The notes under the pieces: model-generated
The model's database searches: none
What the model was told of the DNA's origin: nothing
What the model saw: only the letters and a program-made list of their open reading frames with translations
Part shown: in pieces, positions 45,129-58,215 of the stretch
Layout of the letters: each line of letters starts with the position of its first letter
Numbering within the stretch: the first letter of the stretch is position 1
Assembly: GCA_900169235.1 (NCBI GenBank)
Contig: FWCC01000248.1
Coordinates: 18,497-82,496, forward strand
DNA: 64,000 nucleotides
Source: Zarea fungicola
Taxonomy: Eukaryota > Ascomycota > Sordariomycetes > Hypocreales > Cordycipitaceae
Direction of reading: 5' to 3'
Position numbers and translations under genes: made by a program

Positions 45129-46882
45129 TCACATCTTACAATCGCACTACGGAAAAGTTAGCCTTGGCGTGCTTGATCTTGAGACTCTGAGCGGGACTTA
45201 CAAATTCGGCCGACGAGCCCTCATTGTGGACTGTGCAGTACCCTGCGCAGCATTTTTTGCATACTCGCTGAGTTTTGTTGATGCAATCTTCGCACTGGAA
45301 AGAGTTAGTTTTCTGCAGTAGAGCCAAAAGTCGACGAATGGAAAACTCACGCTGTTGCCGCATTCCCAGCAGCTTTTGCTCACTCGATTCTGTGAAGCCG
45401 AATTAGTTAAATGATCCAACATGTCTGCGTATTGAGTGCGGACCGCGCAAGGCATCAGCTGTGACAAATGATTTCATGTATTCGCACAGTTGAACTTGCA
45501 GGCACAAGGCCACCGCGTCATGTCACACTCGATGCGTCTGCTGGAGCAGGCGCTATGGGAGCCGCGCACGCTTTGCATAAATGTACCTTTATTTTGGGCG
45601 TCGGTTCTTCGGACGTCATGTCTTCCGCCATCCAGTTGAACTGGTCGCCGTCGTCCATGATGACCACGGCAGGCTCCTGCTGAGCGCCGCCCTGGCCGGG
45701 CAGCTGGTAGCAGGACTCGCACCACCACTTGTTGCAACACTGGCAGTACCGCTCCCTGATGCACTCCGCGCACCGGGGCACGAAGCTTCCAGCAGTCGAG
45801 GTCGGCGTCGTGGCCGCCCTAAGCGAGGACGACATGATGGGCAGCGGCGAGAGCAGCGGCAGATGCACCGCCGTGCGCGATGTCGGGGTGATCATTCCCT
45901 CCGGCGCGGCACCGCATCCCTCGCATCCAGAGAGGGAGTGCGTTGCAACGGCAGGTCCTTGGTCCGCGAGGATGCTCGAGGCCCCAGCGACTGGGCTGGT
46001 GCGGTGTCGCGGACCCTGGCAGAGCACCGCGTCAAAGGCGATGCGGCCGTTGCAGGCCTGCAGGCAGTTTGCCCACTCTTCAGGCACAGGGCGCTTCAGC
46101 TGCTTTCCCTTGATGTCCCACCAAGGATCGCTGGTCTGGGCCTGCTCCTGGCCCTGGGTGATCACCTTTGTCGAGGACGCGACCTCGCTGGGGCCAAACA
46201 GATACAGCCCCTTTAGGCGCGGGCTGCCATCGCGGCTGGGACGACAGGCATACTGAAGTGCGCCGCGGAGTTTACCGTGGTTGAGATGTTTCACGTCACG
46301 AATTGAGAGCAGTCTCACGCTAAATTTAGAATCTGTGAGAATGTCATGGCAGAGATCCGACGTCACCGAGAGTCCGTCGAGTACAAGAGTCTGCACATCT
46401 TGAAGGAAATTTCGCCGTTGCAAGGTCGTAAACAATCCTCGTAATGGTCCTGCGTAAAAACTACCCCGTTGAGATGCTTGTGTTAGCAGCCTCTTTTTTT
46501 CTTGGTGCAAGTGAAGCACACACTGTAAGGGATACAGTAGCAGCGACGGAACCTCTCGTCCACGGGCAGGTACTTACTCTTCTTCAGTCAAGTTTTCATC
46601 AACTTGAGTATTTCTCCAAGTCTTTCCACCATGGTCAATGGCACCGAGGTCAGTGTGAGCTAGCTTGGTGGACTTCAAATCCAGATGGCGATATACGCCA
46701 GGAGTATGCGCAATGGTGTCTCGGAAGAGTCGGTTTGTCGCCGCGAGCTTTGCAATGCCAGAAGGTGGTAAATACGGGACAATGTGTGCTAACACGAGCG
46801 TGTTGTGGAATAAATCCAGAAGATGTGTGGCAGATCTCTTAAATCCTTCGCGTTCAGTGCTGATGATGTTGGCTTCGCTCAT
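45129..46882 (-). CDS. F-box protein with C-terminal Cys-rich (zinc-binding) region
   Basis: Exons 46578-46882, 45587-46460, 45351-45389, 45202-45294 and 45129-45146 sum to 442 aa in phase. Residues about 20-65 are an F-box-like segment (LVLAHIVPYLPPSGIAKLAATNRLFRDTI). The middle has a leucine-rich, LRR-like part (VQTLVLDGLSVTSDLCHDIL). The last third is rich in Cys pairs: CAECIRERYCQCCNKWWCESC, SCWECGNS|CEDC and RVCKKCCAGYC, probably coordinating zinc. The 39-nt third exon and 18-nt last exon are inferred from phase and Cys spacing and are the weakest parts. Role: substrate receptor of an SCF ubiquitin ligase; substrate unknown. Confidence 0.75.
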
Positions 46883-49517
46883 GTCAGGCTGTCTTGGTCT
46901 ATGTCGAGGTCCAGTCAATCAATCTCCAAGTATGGCCAGTGCAAACCAGCTATGGAAGAAGAAAATGTAGCTGAAGAATGAAAAAGGCTGAAACCGGTTC
47001 AGAATAATAATAACAACAAAGATTCAAATAATAGATGAGAGGAATCAGAGAGCTGTTAAAGGCGGTGTTTGCTCCGTCAAAGCTGAAGGACTGGTCCGTG
47101 GGGCCGGGCCGTCATGTATTATTCACTCGATCCCAAAGTATATGGAAGAAAGGATGCAGAGGTCTATCAGTGATGGTGGGCGCTGACTGCCAAGATGTCG
47201 TAATGAACAAAATAGAAAACCAAGGCCCTTGCTAGCAGGCTTTCTGGGTGAGACAGTTTCAAAATTGCATTCCGCCTACGACAAAACGCACCGCAGGGAG
47301 GAGGGCCAGCACTATTTGGCCAAACTACACATTTGCTGGTCCGAGTACCACACACGCGTAATACCAAGCAAGGCGGGCGGCCGGGGTTGGATGCGAGATG
47401 AGCAGCGGGCGAAGTGGCTGCCACCCATCATGGGGTGGGCTGTATTACCAGTACAGGTAGCACGGGTGTGGTAGTTGGACTCTGTACGGTGGCCCGCTCT
47501 CATCATTTTGGGGAAGGGGTTGAGTAGAGCTAAAACCAATTAATGAAATGGGCAAGGATAACTTTGATGGCGAACTACAGTGTAATCTTTAACCAGACGG
47601 GGGGACCAAAATGGACCAAAATGGCGTTGCCAACTGGGCTATGCTCTACGCTAGGTGGTTAAATAATTGGTGAATGTCCAGCCACAGGATGTAGATTAGT
47701 GCCATCTGCTTTGCTACCTGACCGCATCTATGCTGGAACAGCAACTAGTCTACTGCAAGTGTGTGACTTGCCACCACCCATCCAACAGCTTGCTGCGCTG
47801 TTTCTGGAGAGCGGTACCGGACGAGGCGGCAAGTAGCCTCCGCAGTTACAGGCGGCTTTCCCCAAAGCGTACTTCCGGGAGTCTTCAACCACGTAGCAGT
47901 GATAAGACGTGATGCCTTATCGGCAGACTGATGCCGGCATGCTTAGTGGACGTAATGTACAGGACGTTTTTGTCTGTCGGCCAACGAATTTCTGTCCTCA
48001 ACCGACCGCCTCACTCTCAACGGAAGGCGCAGCTGCAACTGATCCTTGAATGACGTGTAGTAATCATGTATGTGCAATGCAGAGTAATATCGAGTCGCGC
48101 ATACATACAGTGACTCAGCGCCTTCATCATAGCGCAGTGTTTGGTACATGATTCTTGGGCCAGTGCTGTTACAGTTGCATTACGTTTTGGCGGGGAGCAG
48201 CACGTTCCAGTAAGACAGCGGATTACGCTTATCTCTCCGTCACATCTGAGTAGTAACAAGTTTACGTTGTCTCTAGGGGGACCCCCACACACCAGAGCCT
48301 GGAGCGCCTCCGGCCTTACTGAACATCAGACCACCACGGGTGCTGCGGGAGTACTGAAATACTCCTAGTGGCTAATATGCAAAGGTACTACTGTAAGGTG
48401 TTAGTGGACGCCTCGCCCAGTCCAGAGAGGTGTCCTCAACAAGAGTGAGTTTTGCTGCAAATCAAGGCAAAGAATCAACAGACTCGACTTTTCTGACATG
48501 AGCTTGGCAAGACTCGGTGTCATGACTGCCAAAGTCAAGATCTCACTCCCGGATCCACCCAGACCAGGAAGGAGATGAGAGAGATGAGCCATGGTCCCAG
48601 ACCACTGCGCTAGCTGCGAATAGTCTTGAGAGGTTGAGACCCTGTAAACCTCACCAACCAAGATGCTTGCCGTACAGAGTCGATCATTCTGTAATAGCGG
48701 CCCTCGTATTACTACAAGCTTGCGATCGCCAGTGTATGCAAGTATCTGGTCTAATGGCATGAGCAAATGTGCAGTTCTTGGTCGATGCAGCGTCACTTTA
48801 ACCCCAAGATCTCCCCATCTTTCGCTCGTACTCGTGTTCCATACCTTAGCAGCGCCAGATTTAACAGAGGACCCCTTTTTCATCCGGGATGTAAAAGTGG
48901 AAGCCGGGGCTTGTTGGGCGCCACTATAAATTCACATTTATACCGACTCTGGCTGCATCTACACGAAGTACTGAGCTGCCGAATGTCGAAGGGTTTCATA
49001 CTAGCAATGCAAAATGCTACAGCGGCTGCAAATAGACTTTGCGACTTTGGGCTGTCTCATCTCAGAAACCTGGTCGACAGCGCACACCAATCACAACACA
49101 CCATCCTTATCAATGATGATAATGTTTAATCAAAATCCTGTCTCACTTCTGATGACAAAATGACAAGGTCAAATTAAAGACAAAACCGCATCTTCACGGT
49201 GCTGGCATCACCCAAGATGATAAGATCTTGGTTCTCAAAATGGGCAACCTGAGGCACGTGATGCATTAGTGGGGGAGTGCAAATGACCGAATCAACTGGT
49301 GGCAAAGTGTCGAAGGTCCAAGAATCTGCTGACGCAGCAGATGGTGCCTCGAGATGGAAGCTTCGTGACCAGACCTGATTTGTTATATCTACCAATATAT
49401 TCGGTGGAAGATGTACTGCTCATCATAACCCGTACAAATCAACCCAGAATAGCTTGGCCGATGTACCCTCCAGTCGCGTGAAACAAACAGCCTTCATAGA
49501 AGCTGGGTTCGGCCAGT
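46883..49517. other. Long intergenic region, no accepted gene
   Basis: 2.6 kb between the divergent F-box and UFD1-domain genes. The longest ORF (160 codons at 48401-48883, minus) lacks any recognisable feature and splice context. The rest is short ORFs; promoters at both edges. Confidence 0.4.
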
Positions 49518-51722
49518 ATGGACGAGCTCCCGGCGTTAAAATGGAACGGCAGCTTCACCATTCTTGCACTAGATGCAGCCAGTAACAATAATCTCGATGG
49601 CGACAAAATCATCCTGCCGCAGTCTGCGCTTGAGCAGATGCTGTCGGCATCGGCATCAGCAGCCCTCATTGGCGGCCATTATACGTCGCCATCGTCACAG
49701 CTCCCCAATCCATTGACATTTCGCGTCGTAAATCCGGCCAACCATAATGTCGTCTATGCAGGTATTCGCGAGTTCTCTGCCCCAGAGGGGACAGTCCTGT
49801 TGAGCCCGTATCTGCTCAACGCACTGGGTTTGGATCCAGACCACGCTGTGGCCGACAAGACGTCAGCCGCAGCCCAGCAAAATGGCTCTTCACAAGTTCA
49901 GCTTGAAATTCACGCCTCGACATTGCCAAAAGCAACATATGCACGGCTAAGACCACTAGAGGCGGGGTACAACCCGGATGATTGGCGACCACTTCTGGAA
50001 AGGCAATTGCAGCGCAGTTTCACGTCGCTCACCAAGAATGCAACAATACGCGTACATGGCGTGCGCGGGGAAGTCTTTCAACTCTTGGTCGACAAGTTAT
50101 CTCCTGACGTGGATGGTGTTTGCGTGGTGGATACTGACATTGAGGTTGATATCGAAGCGTTGGATGAGGAGCAGGCGCGAGAAACGCTACGCAGGGTCAT
50201 CAACAAGGATCGCCAAGCCAATGGCCACGGCGCAGCCCAAGTTGGCTCAATAGACATATGGAAGCCAGTGTCTGGTGAGGTTACCCTTGGTTACTATGTC
50301 GACTATACCCTCCCATCGTGGAACCGATCGCAGCCTCTGCAAATCACCCTCTCCGATATGTCGGATCCGGAAGCTTTGGACGTGTTTGTGACGCCAAAAT
50401 CAAATTATCAGCGAGCCGTGCCCAGGAGTACGGAGCACGTCTTCAGTACCCTCGGCTTAGACGCGCAGCTCAAAACCAAAACAATACTTATCTCGCCAAC
50501 AAACGTTGAAGTTGAAAAGGCGGAAAGCATTCAAATCTCGGTCTACGCCTACCCAGATCCCAGTGCGACCAGTTCACCTCATCAAAAACAGTATGCTCTT
50601 CGTGCTCAAATTGCGCCCGAAGACTCTAGAGGCAGCGGTGAAGTCAACGCGGGGAAGAGTGAAGAACATGGCGAAAATGAAACTCAGTGTTCAAATTGCT
50701 CACAGTGGGTTCCAAAGCAGAGCGTTGTCCTGCACGAAAACTTCTGTCGGCGCAACAATGTCATTTGCCCCCTCTGCAAGTCCGTGTTCCGCAAGGATTC
50801 AGAGGAATGGAATGCGCATTGGCACTGCGCGCATGACGCGGCGCACGGCGACTCGCAGTATGCACGCCACAAGCACGACGACATCTTTCATGGGAATTGG
50901 GCGTGTCCCAGTTGTGAATTTGCGACAAATTCCTTGTCTGATTTGGCCCGGCATAGAAGTACGGTGTGCCCAGGAAAGATTATACTATGCCAATTCTGCC
51001 ATCTTGAAGTCCCACAGGAAGGCGATGCGCTCAATCCGGCCCCGGAAGTGGTGCTCTCAGGGTTAACTGCACACGAATTGGCGGATGGTGCGCGAACGAC
51101 GGAATGCCATCTCTGCGACAAGATTGTCAAGCTGAGAGACATGCAAACGCATCTGAAGCACCACGAGCTAGATAAAGTTGGCAAGGCAAAGCCGCCCATC
51201 TGTCGCAATGTCAACTGCGGACGAACCTTGTACGGGGTTGGCAGTCGGGGACTGGTGCGACAGGGACCGGGCGCAGACGGGCAGCAGGGTGGCGATGTAG
51301 GTCTCTGCTCGATCTGCTTCGGACCGCTATACGTGAGCATGCATGACCCAGAAGGAAAGGCTCTTCGACGCCGAATTGAGAGACGCTATCTTGCACAGCT
51401 GATGAGCGGGTGCCGGAAGGGTCAGTGCAAGAACGAGTGGTGCAAGACTGGTCGGGCCAATACGGGTTTGGAGGCAAAGGGCGCGTCGGCGCAGGCAGCG
51501 ATGCCACTTGTCAAGCCACTGGTTGCAGTGTGCTTGGAACCGGATACGCCAATGTATTTTTGTGTTGATGAAATGAGCCAGACCGGGCGTGCGCTGGCAG
51601 AGATGATTTCTAGCGAGGGCGTTTGGGAAATTGAATGGTGCATTGCGGCAGCAGAGGCGGAAAAGGCAAATGGCGATAGAATGCGAGAGTGGCTTCAGGC
51701 ATGGGCACCTCGCAGAATTTAA
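49518..51722 (+). CDS. UFD1-domain protein with zinc fingers and C-terminal CxxxxC zinc module
   Basis: Single exon, 734 aa. The N-terminal about 190 residues follow the Ufd1 double-psi barrel (DKIILPQSALEQML, PLTFRVVNP, EFSAPEGTVLLSPYLLNALGL, LPKATYARLRPLEAGY). The middle has TRAF/C2H2-like zinc fingers: CSNCSQWVPKQSVVLHENFC, CPLCKSVF with WHCAH, CPSCEF and CHLCDKIVKLRDMQTHLKHH. The C terminus has LMSGCRKGQCKNEWCKTG, which resembles the zinc module at the N terminus of UBE3A-type ligases (AZUL). It is much larger than yeast Ufd1 (361 aa), so it is a filamentous-fungal paralogue, not the core Cdc48 cofactor. Likely role in ubiquitin-dependent proteolysis. Confidence 0.85.
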   Translation: MDELPALKWNGSFTILALDAASNNNLDGDKIILPQSALEQMLSASASAALIGGHYTSPSSQLPNPLTFRVVNPANHNVVYAGIREFSAPEGTVLLSPYLLNALGLDPDHAVADKTSAAAQQNGSSQVQLEIHASTLPKATYARLRPLEAGYNPDDWRPLLERQLQRSFTSLTKNATIRVHGVRGEVFQLLVDKLSPDVDGVCVVDTDIEVDIEALDEEQARETLRRVINKDRQANGHGAAQVGSIDIWKPVSGEVTLGYYVDYTLPSWNRSQPLQITLSDMSDPEALDVFVTPKSNYQRAVPRSTEHVFSTLGLDAQLKTKTILISPTNVEVEKAESIQISVYAYPDPSATSSPHQKQYALRAQIAPEDSRGSGEVNAGKSEEHGENETQCSNCSQWVPKQSVVLHENFCRRNNVICPLCKSVFRKDSEEWNAHWHCAHDAAHGDSQYARHKHDDIFHGNWACPSCEFATNSLSDLARHRSTVCPGKIILCQFCHLEVPQEGDALNPAPEVVLSGLTAHELADGARTTECHLCDKIVKLRDMQTHLKHHELDKVGKAKPPICRNVNCGRTLYGVGSRGLVRQGPGADGQQGGDVGLCSICFGPLYVSMHDPEGKALRRRIERRYLAQLMSGCRKGQCKNEWCKTGRANTGLEAKGASAQAAMPLVKPLVAVCLEPDTPMYFCVDEMSQTGRALAEMISSEGVWEIEWCIAAAEAEKANGDRMREWLQAWAPRRI

Positions 51723-52223
51723 TAGCATTTAGATTACGAAGCGATGTATGATGGGCAGTTTCTGCTGCAACTTCAGGATAACCAAGGTCGAGGACTTACA
51801 CTTGAGGTGCGCAACTCGCGGGTTTTCTCCATGCCTTACAGTAAAGAAACATAATTTACATTAAAATAGCGCCCCATCGTACAATACCAGCAAAACACAA
51901 TTCGAAATAATAGTCCTGCGACGTTTGGTGCTGATGTGATGTTTATATGTAGGGTAGGAAGAGCAACGAAATCCTATGCTTTTGACGCGTCGCTGTCGTT
52001 GCTTGTTTTCTTTCTCGTCTTCCCGTAACGCCATTTGTGTTAAGCTTTCTTGTCTTTTTATATGTCTCCTGTTAAGCTACTGGTTCATTTGACGAAAATC
52101 TGGCAGGTTAGAGGATGGCTGAATTCACGCCATCCACTGAGGTAAATTCCACGGCAACTAACCAACATGCAGCAAGATACGGAACCAAGAAAAATGTAAA
52201 ATTACTGTTTAAAAAAAAAAACA
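51723..52223. other. Intergenic between convergent genes
   Basis: 501 bp with the 3' regions of the UFD1-domain gene (plus) and the MACPF gene (minus), including an A run at about 52206-52221. No ORF of note. Confidence 0.5.
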
Positions 52224-55200
52224 CTACTTCTTGAGGAAAAATAGCGACTCGTAATGCTTGAGCCGCGCTTCCCCTGCTTGGAGCCTCTTAATTACATCGT
52301 CGTTGACATCAATGGCGTCAGGTGCCTTTGTGACCGCGTCCTCCTTCAGGTCCCTGAGCAGATGATCGCCCACGTCGCCGCGACCATCGTTGCCGACGAC
52401 ATCAACCCGGAACCGTACATCCTGCAGGCCAAAAACGCTCAGGTCCGTCGCCGTGCGCCCCTGGCTGAGGGCCTGCGCAGCCGCCGCCATGCCCGGCGCC
52501 GTCTTGATGGCGGCCCTCTGCGGCGCGTTGTTGACGGCCGGCGGATCGTCCGTCAGCATCATCGTGTTGGCCACGGCGGCCGCCGCACCACCGGCCGGCT
52601 TCGCGAGGGGCTCGAACCGCGGCCAGGGCAGCTTCATGTACAGGACCCTGCCCTTCATGTCGTCGGGGAGCTGGAGGCGGCGGCGGCCAAAGACGTCCTG
52701 CGCAAAGTCGCGGAAGCCGGCCGTCTGGTTCTGCGCGGCCCAGGCAAAGTAGATGTCGTCGCCCTCCCTGATGTGCTCGCCGCGAGACCTGGCGCCGTGC
52801 TTGAGGATGCGCCAGTAGTGGCGCTCAGGCGCGTCGGACAGGCCGGGGAGGAACACCGACTGCTGGTTGCGGAAGACGACGAGCGACAGCGGTGCCTCTG
52901 GGGCCGTGCTGGCTGCTGCGTTCGCGGTGACGGCTGGCTTGGGGATCGGTACGGTAGATAGGCAGACCAAGACACCGTGGACAAGCTATCCAGAGAATTA
53001 GTCGGGTTAACTAGGTTAAATGGAATTGCCCAAATCAAAATGATGAGGTGGATTAAAAATCTTACGGCATCGTTGAATGGTGCGCTCACTTTCCAGAGCG
53101 AGTTTGTATATGCCTGGCTGTATTGAGAGCCATATGCCGAATCGCCTACAAGATTTGAAGAGTAACCCAAAAGGACCGGGGCCCGGTAACTGTGGTTTGA
53201 AGGTCAGCAAAGAGCTCGAATTTCTTCAAATTTTTTTTGAACAATTAACTTACCTCTGAGGGCTGAAGAGCGGCTTTGCGTCAATAATGTCGCATTGAGC
53301 AAGAACATTGTTCGAGAGGGTCAACTCATTCTTCACGGGTCGGACATCGGCGCCGGTACTGTGACCCAAATAATAAATTGGATCACCGGAAGCATCGTAG
53401 CTCTCCGTCTTCTTGACATAGGACAGAGAAAGCTGACTCGTCGGAGCTGTCAACTTGAATCGGAGATTGATCTCGCGAGATGGGGGCAGCTCAATGTACT
53501 TGGAGAGGGTAGGGACTGCCTGCATGAACCAGTGTCGCACTTGGCCATAGCCAGGAATGGCGGAAATGGCATCCGAGAGTGAAGACAATGAGTCGCGCTA
53601 TTTCATCATGTCAGTCAATCAACGCGGTTACGTGTAATCCCTTGCCCGTAACTTACATCAATGATTCTCCAAGTGCGGTAGTCCGCAACAGTTGAGGACC
53701 ATTTATCGGGGCTGTTCAATGTCAGTCCAGTCGCTATAGAGAAGCTACTGCAAGACGAAAAAGTAAGGCAAACAAAAGCAGCAACTCACCTGGCTGCAAG
53801 AATGGTGTCTCCTCCCACCGCCTCAAACACGTGCGTCTCGTCCTTCTTGATATCTGCGGCATTCTGTGTCTTTTGCTTCCCATTCTCATTTGTGTGCTTC
53901 ACACCGACACCGACAAAGGGTGTTGTTACCTGAACACCCACAGACACCTTGAATGCATCCTTTTGCTCTTGCTCCGACTTGTTTGTCGTTTCCGTCATGA
54001 TGGATTGCGATTGCAGGCGGCCACCGACAGTCACGCGCTGGCACCAGAGCTGGCCAAAGTCTTGGTTCAACTTGCGGAGATCAGCAATGTTCTTGTTCTT
54101 GCGGATCCTCTCCAGAGCGGCTTTGAGCTCGGGAGTAGGCTCCAGGTCATTGGGATGAAGGAAGATGTCGGCTCGAGGAAGCTGCATCGGGCGCATTCAT
54201 TAGCAACGCCGCCATCACACCAGACGGACTATTATTTGTTTTGACTGACTAGAAACTTGGCAATCATGGTCTTCTTGTACGTGTTGGTTGTGACCTTTTT
54301 GCTGTATGATTGCTCTTTGGAATAACCAGCACTCACAGTAGCCGCGAAGCCTCCGTAGCCCCCTGACCTGTTTCCTCGGTCAGACTTTGTGTTATCAAGT
54401 AGAGAGAAAAGTAAAATTGGTCATGTGAGAGTTACTAGATTGTGGAATTGGGTGACTCACAATGATCCTTCCGTGGAATGGTTGCTAAAGTCATTCTGGG
54501 CCATGCTCGTCTCAAACTCATGACTGCTGACGGTAATTTCAATTTTGGAGTCGTCATTCACCTGGAAGCTTGGCAAGACCGTATACACAGCCTTGCCGGC
54601 CTCGGCCCGTGGAACATAATGTGCCAGTGCCGGATTCGAAGCGAGTTGATCAAACGTGGGACCAGCAGGCTTGGCCGTTTGGGGTTCTTGGGCGGCGGCA
54701 GGTGTGGTTGCCGGCTCTGTTGTCTCGGCATCTGTGGCCTGTATAGGCGCTTGCGTATCTTCTATTGTTTGTTAATACCTCTAGGGATATGTAAGAGATC
54801 ACAGAAGTCATCATACCCTCCTTGCTGGCGTCTGCGGCCGGATCACTCGACTGCGCCGTCTGAGCAGCATCCGTTGCCTGCTGTGCGGCGTCAAGTGTCA
54901 CCGTCTGTGCCTGTGCTGGTGCCTGTGCTGGTGCCTGAGAGGTTACTGCCTTGGGCCCTGTCCATTTATCGGACAACTTTCCCTTCATTTCAGTCCTGGA
55001 GCTCCAGTTTCCGACTTTGGCTCTAGTGGTGTCCATGTCGGCTTCAGTAATTTGAGGCAAAACTGGAAGCTTTGCAACTGGCGCTGTTTCTATAAAATCT
55101 GGGATAGCATGAGTCTCGTCGTCTGAGAGCTTCGGTCGCAGTTGGAATGCTGCCATCAACTGTCAGCTCTCATTCATCCAAGTTAATTAGATTGATGCGC

Positions 55201-56961
55201 ATTCATTATCTTACCTGGCTTTGGAGCGCGAATAATCTTATTCTTTTCGCGATCAACAATCCATCCGTACATGGCGCCGCAGTTGCGTAAGACCTCGGCC
55301 CATTGCAAATCGGTGAGGTACGCTGCATCCCTGGACGAGGTCAGCCATACTTGCATGCACTGGTAACTGCTATCTATTGAAAGATTTGACCTACAATGAA
55401 TAGTTGTTCCCAGCGGCTCCAATTGAGCCCTTGAGAGAAGTAAGATCTTGCCAGGTTCGTTCTTTACTTTGAAACGCGTCTGCAGTTTTCCCTTGGCTGA
55501 ATTTGTCCTGAACCAAGTGTCAGCATCAATTTCTTGCATCATGGAATTTGTCTGTAGGCATACAGCTCCGATCTTTGTGTCCTCGGCCGTAAGCTTGCCG
55601 TGAAGGAGGTCGATAGTGGGTTTGAGAGGTTCATTCTTTGGATGAGCCAGCTTGTAGTACACTTGAACCGAAGGCAGATCCGCTGTTGTGTCGCTCACAG
55701 TTTCCTATGCGTTTCCATGACTCTCAATTAGCAAAATTTTCTCGTAAATTGACATTGATAGATTTCAATGCTGATAAGGCTAAACATACCTCAAGTTGCA
55801 GGTACTCGGAGAACGTCATGCTCTCGTCGACAACCGTTTCGCCAGATTTTGTACAAAATTGGTGAGTTTTTGACGCCAGCGACCTTTAAATTCGTCAGAC
55901 TCTTGAATTTTAAAGTTAATCTACAATGATATGGGTGGGAAGACTCACATCTTGGTGCACGTTGCAAGCTTCTTGCGTAGCCCCGCCAAAGTCATTGAGC
56001 TGGCAGTATTTGTCTCAAGCTTGCTCGAATGCAGGTTGCCGCGGCTTGAAGCGCCAGACTCACCCGCAGCCTCGCCAGCAGACCACTCAAAAACCTTGAT
56101 GGCAAACTTATCGAGAGCCAACGTCTTTGCCGTCGTAGCAGCCTTGACGATCGGCTTGGGCGTGAGGTAGAGGATGCCTTTATGAAGGACAGACTCATGC
56201 TCAACTTCAACCGCCTCCTCGCCATGCTTTGCAGGCTTGGCAGGCTTATGTTTGGCGTTGAAGTCAACATCATCAAAGGACTGGTGAAGGTAGTCTTCAA
56301 GAATCAGTGAGCTTTCCGCTGGAGCTAGATCCTTGAAACAAAAAGTATCCAGCTCATCGCTACAGACGGGTTAGACTGGAACATGTTCATCTTTTGCAGG
56401 AATGCGAGACTGACATTGATTTGACCTTTGGCCTGATTTGCTCAAGAGAAAATGTGCGCACTCTGAATCAGAACGTTAGACATTGTGATGAATAGGCAAC
56501 GCGAAAAAATGGTATCAAGTCATACTCAGTCATCTTCAGGGTCGCAAGGGCCACATCTTTCTGCTTCTCGTCTGCCGAATTGGCTAGTCTGATGACCTTG
56601 AGGACATCTGAAAGCTTGTTCTTCGGCACAAGAGCTTCCTGTAGAATGTTAGCGACATGTCAATACACTTTTAATGTTTTAGTTTTTAAATTTTGCATAC
56701 ATCGACTTTCTTCTCATTGGATTTGGGCTCCTCGCTCTGTTTTGACTCAGCATCATTCTTTGGCTTTGATGCAGGATCTTCTTTCAGCTCTGGCTGGGGG
56801 TAATTTTTCTTCGAAGACTTCAATTCAGTCGATTGATTCAGAGATGAGTCCTTGGGAACTGGGTCTTCTTTCTTAAGGGGCTCTGAAGCGAGCGATTTGG
56901 AGCGAGCGATTGGCTTTGTGCCAGAAGCATCCTGTACAGACTCGGCTCCTTTTCCCGGCAT
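52224..56961 (-). CDS. Large multi-exon protein with a MACPF (perforin-like) domain
   Basis: ATG 56961 starts a model of about 14 exons whose junctions all keep phase, about 1,290 aa. No signal peptide. Residues about 1-100 are charged and low-complexity; two ubiquitin-sized globular blocks follow (for example around 55183-55698), then an Ala/Gln/Pro-rich linker (54830-54940). The MACPF domain spans about 53250-54700: the exon 53790-54181 has the signature pattern F-G-x-x-W-x6-G-G (FGQLWCQRVTVGG) and, further on, VGGDTILA...DKW. Glycine-rich helix-strand patches flank it (SGGYGGFAATVSAGYS). The C-terminal about 250 residues (52224-52980) form a separate domain. Role: potential membrane pore formation in defence, competition or development. 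Divergent from the gene at 58216. Confidence 0.8.
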
Positions 56962-58215
56962 GATGAGGCCCTGAGCAATCTGAAAAGAGGAAATAGCAAT
57001 AAATGGGAAATATAGAGCAATGGAACGCCCTGAATGACCTGTTGACTTGATGTCAAGTCCAACATACAAAAGGTATAGGAATATGTAGAAGGGAAACTGC
57101 AATGATGGGAAAAGCTGCTTCTTAGAGGATCACTGGCTTCTCGGACAAAGTTCAAGTAAATATTACGAAAATTATAACACAGCTCTCCAAACTAGGTCTT
57201 AAATGGAGGCCTGAGATTCTAGATGCATGGCAGCAATGCTCGGATTCAGAATCCCGACGCGTCTAGACCCCCCGGATACGAGAGTGGAACAGTCCGAGCA
57301 ATCAATAATTTCTGAGTTAATTGAGTCGACTACATCAACAAGGATGCACATGATTTTACAGAAATCAATAGTCTCGATATTTAATCAGCTGAGCAGCTTC
57401 TGCAGGAGTATTAAGAACGAAGTATTGAATATTGAGAAAAACTATTTGACCGTTTAGGACATATCATGATGATACCGTTGCCAATGGCTGAGCAGGATGA
57501 CTTTGTAGACTAATTTCAGCTCAAGCCCAAGACTGTCTATCGATGTGGATGGTCTCCATCGTGCTCGTGCTCAACGGGGTTGTTGGTTGCGGTATCCCCG
57601 GCCTTGGTGGACCGGCCCGACCCAGCCTCGCCGCGCCGGTGGAGCGGTGGCTAACATCTCCACGAGCTGAGCGTCCACCACCATGGAGGAGTTCGGCACT
57701 TGCAAAAACGTGGCGGATCCAATAAACGACTCATTAGCGCCCATTGGCATTTCTGCCACTATTGGAGCCAGGGGACGACTCAGGCTAGAACGAACGCATC
57801 GTTCCCGCGCTTCTTGATCTTGGTAGAGCGTAGTCCCGCTTTCAGCTGGCGGATGAGTCGCCGGTGGGATCCATAGACCATGGTCAACGGTGGCCTGGAA
57901 CAATCCGGAGTCTTTCGCGCGACTATCCCTGTGCAGCCAGCCAGAATGGTGAGCGGCCAGTTGAGGCGGATTCAGGGGCTGAGTTGCCCTCGGGAGACTA
58001 TCGACATGTATCTGCTTCCACAAGACTGTCTACATGTATACTCTCGGCCCCCAGAGACTCATGCCTGGACTGCCATCGGTTGACTAGATACCACTTATAG
58101 TCGGTCAGAGCAGCACAACACATCTTGCACTTCATTTACTCCAGTATCTTCCATACAGTTCAACCACTGTGGTTTTCTTCTCTGACTGATAACTTTTGCA
58201 CATTTCGTCGCCAGC
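56962..58215. promoter_or_regulatory. Shared upstream region of the divergent MACPF pair
   Basis: 1.25 kb between the two start codons. Only short, featureless ORFs. CT-rich leader at about 58110-58210 for the plus-strand gene. Confidence 0.35.

Noticed and set aside
48401..48883. 160-codon minus-strand ORF
   Set aside because: No recognisable domain, signal peptide, splice context or coding bias; likely chance in a long intergenic region.
52254..52961. 235-codon plus-strand ORF
   Set aside because: Antisense of the last exon of the MACPF gene, where high GC keeps several frames open.
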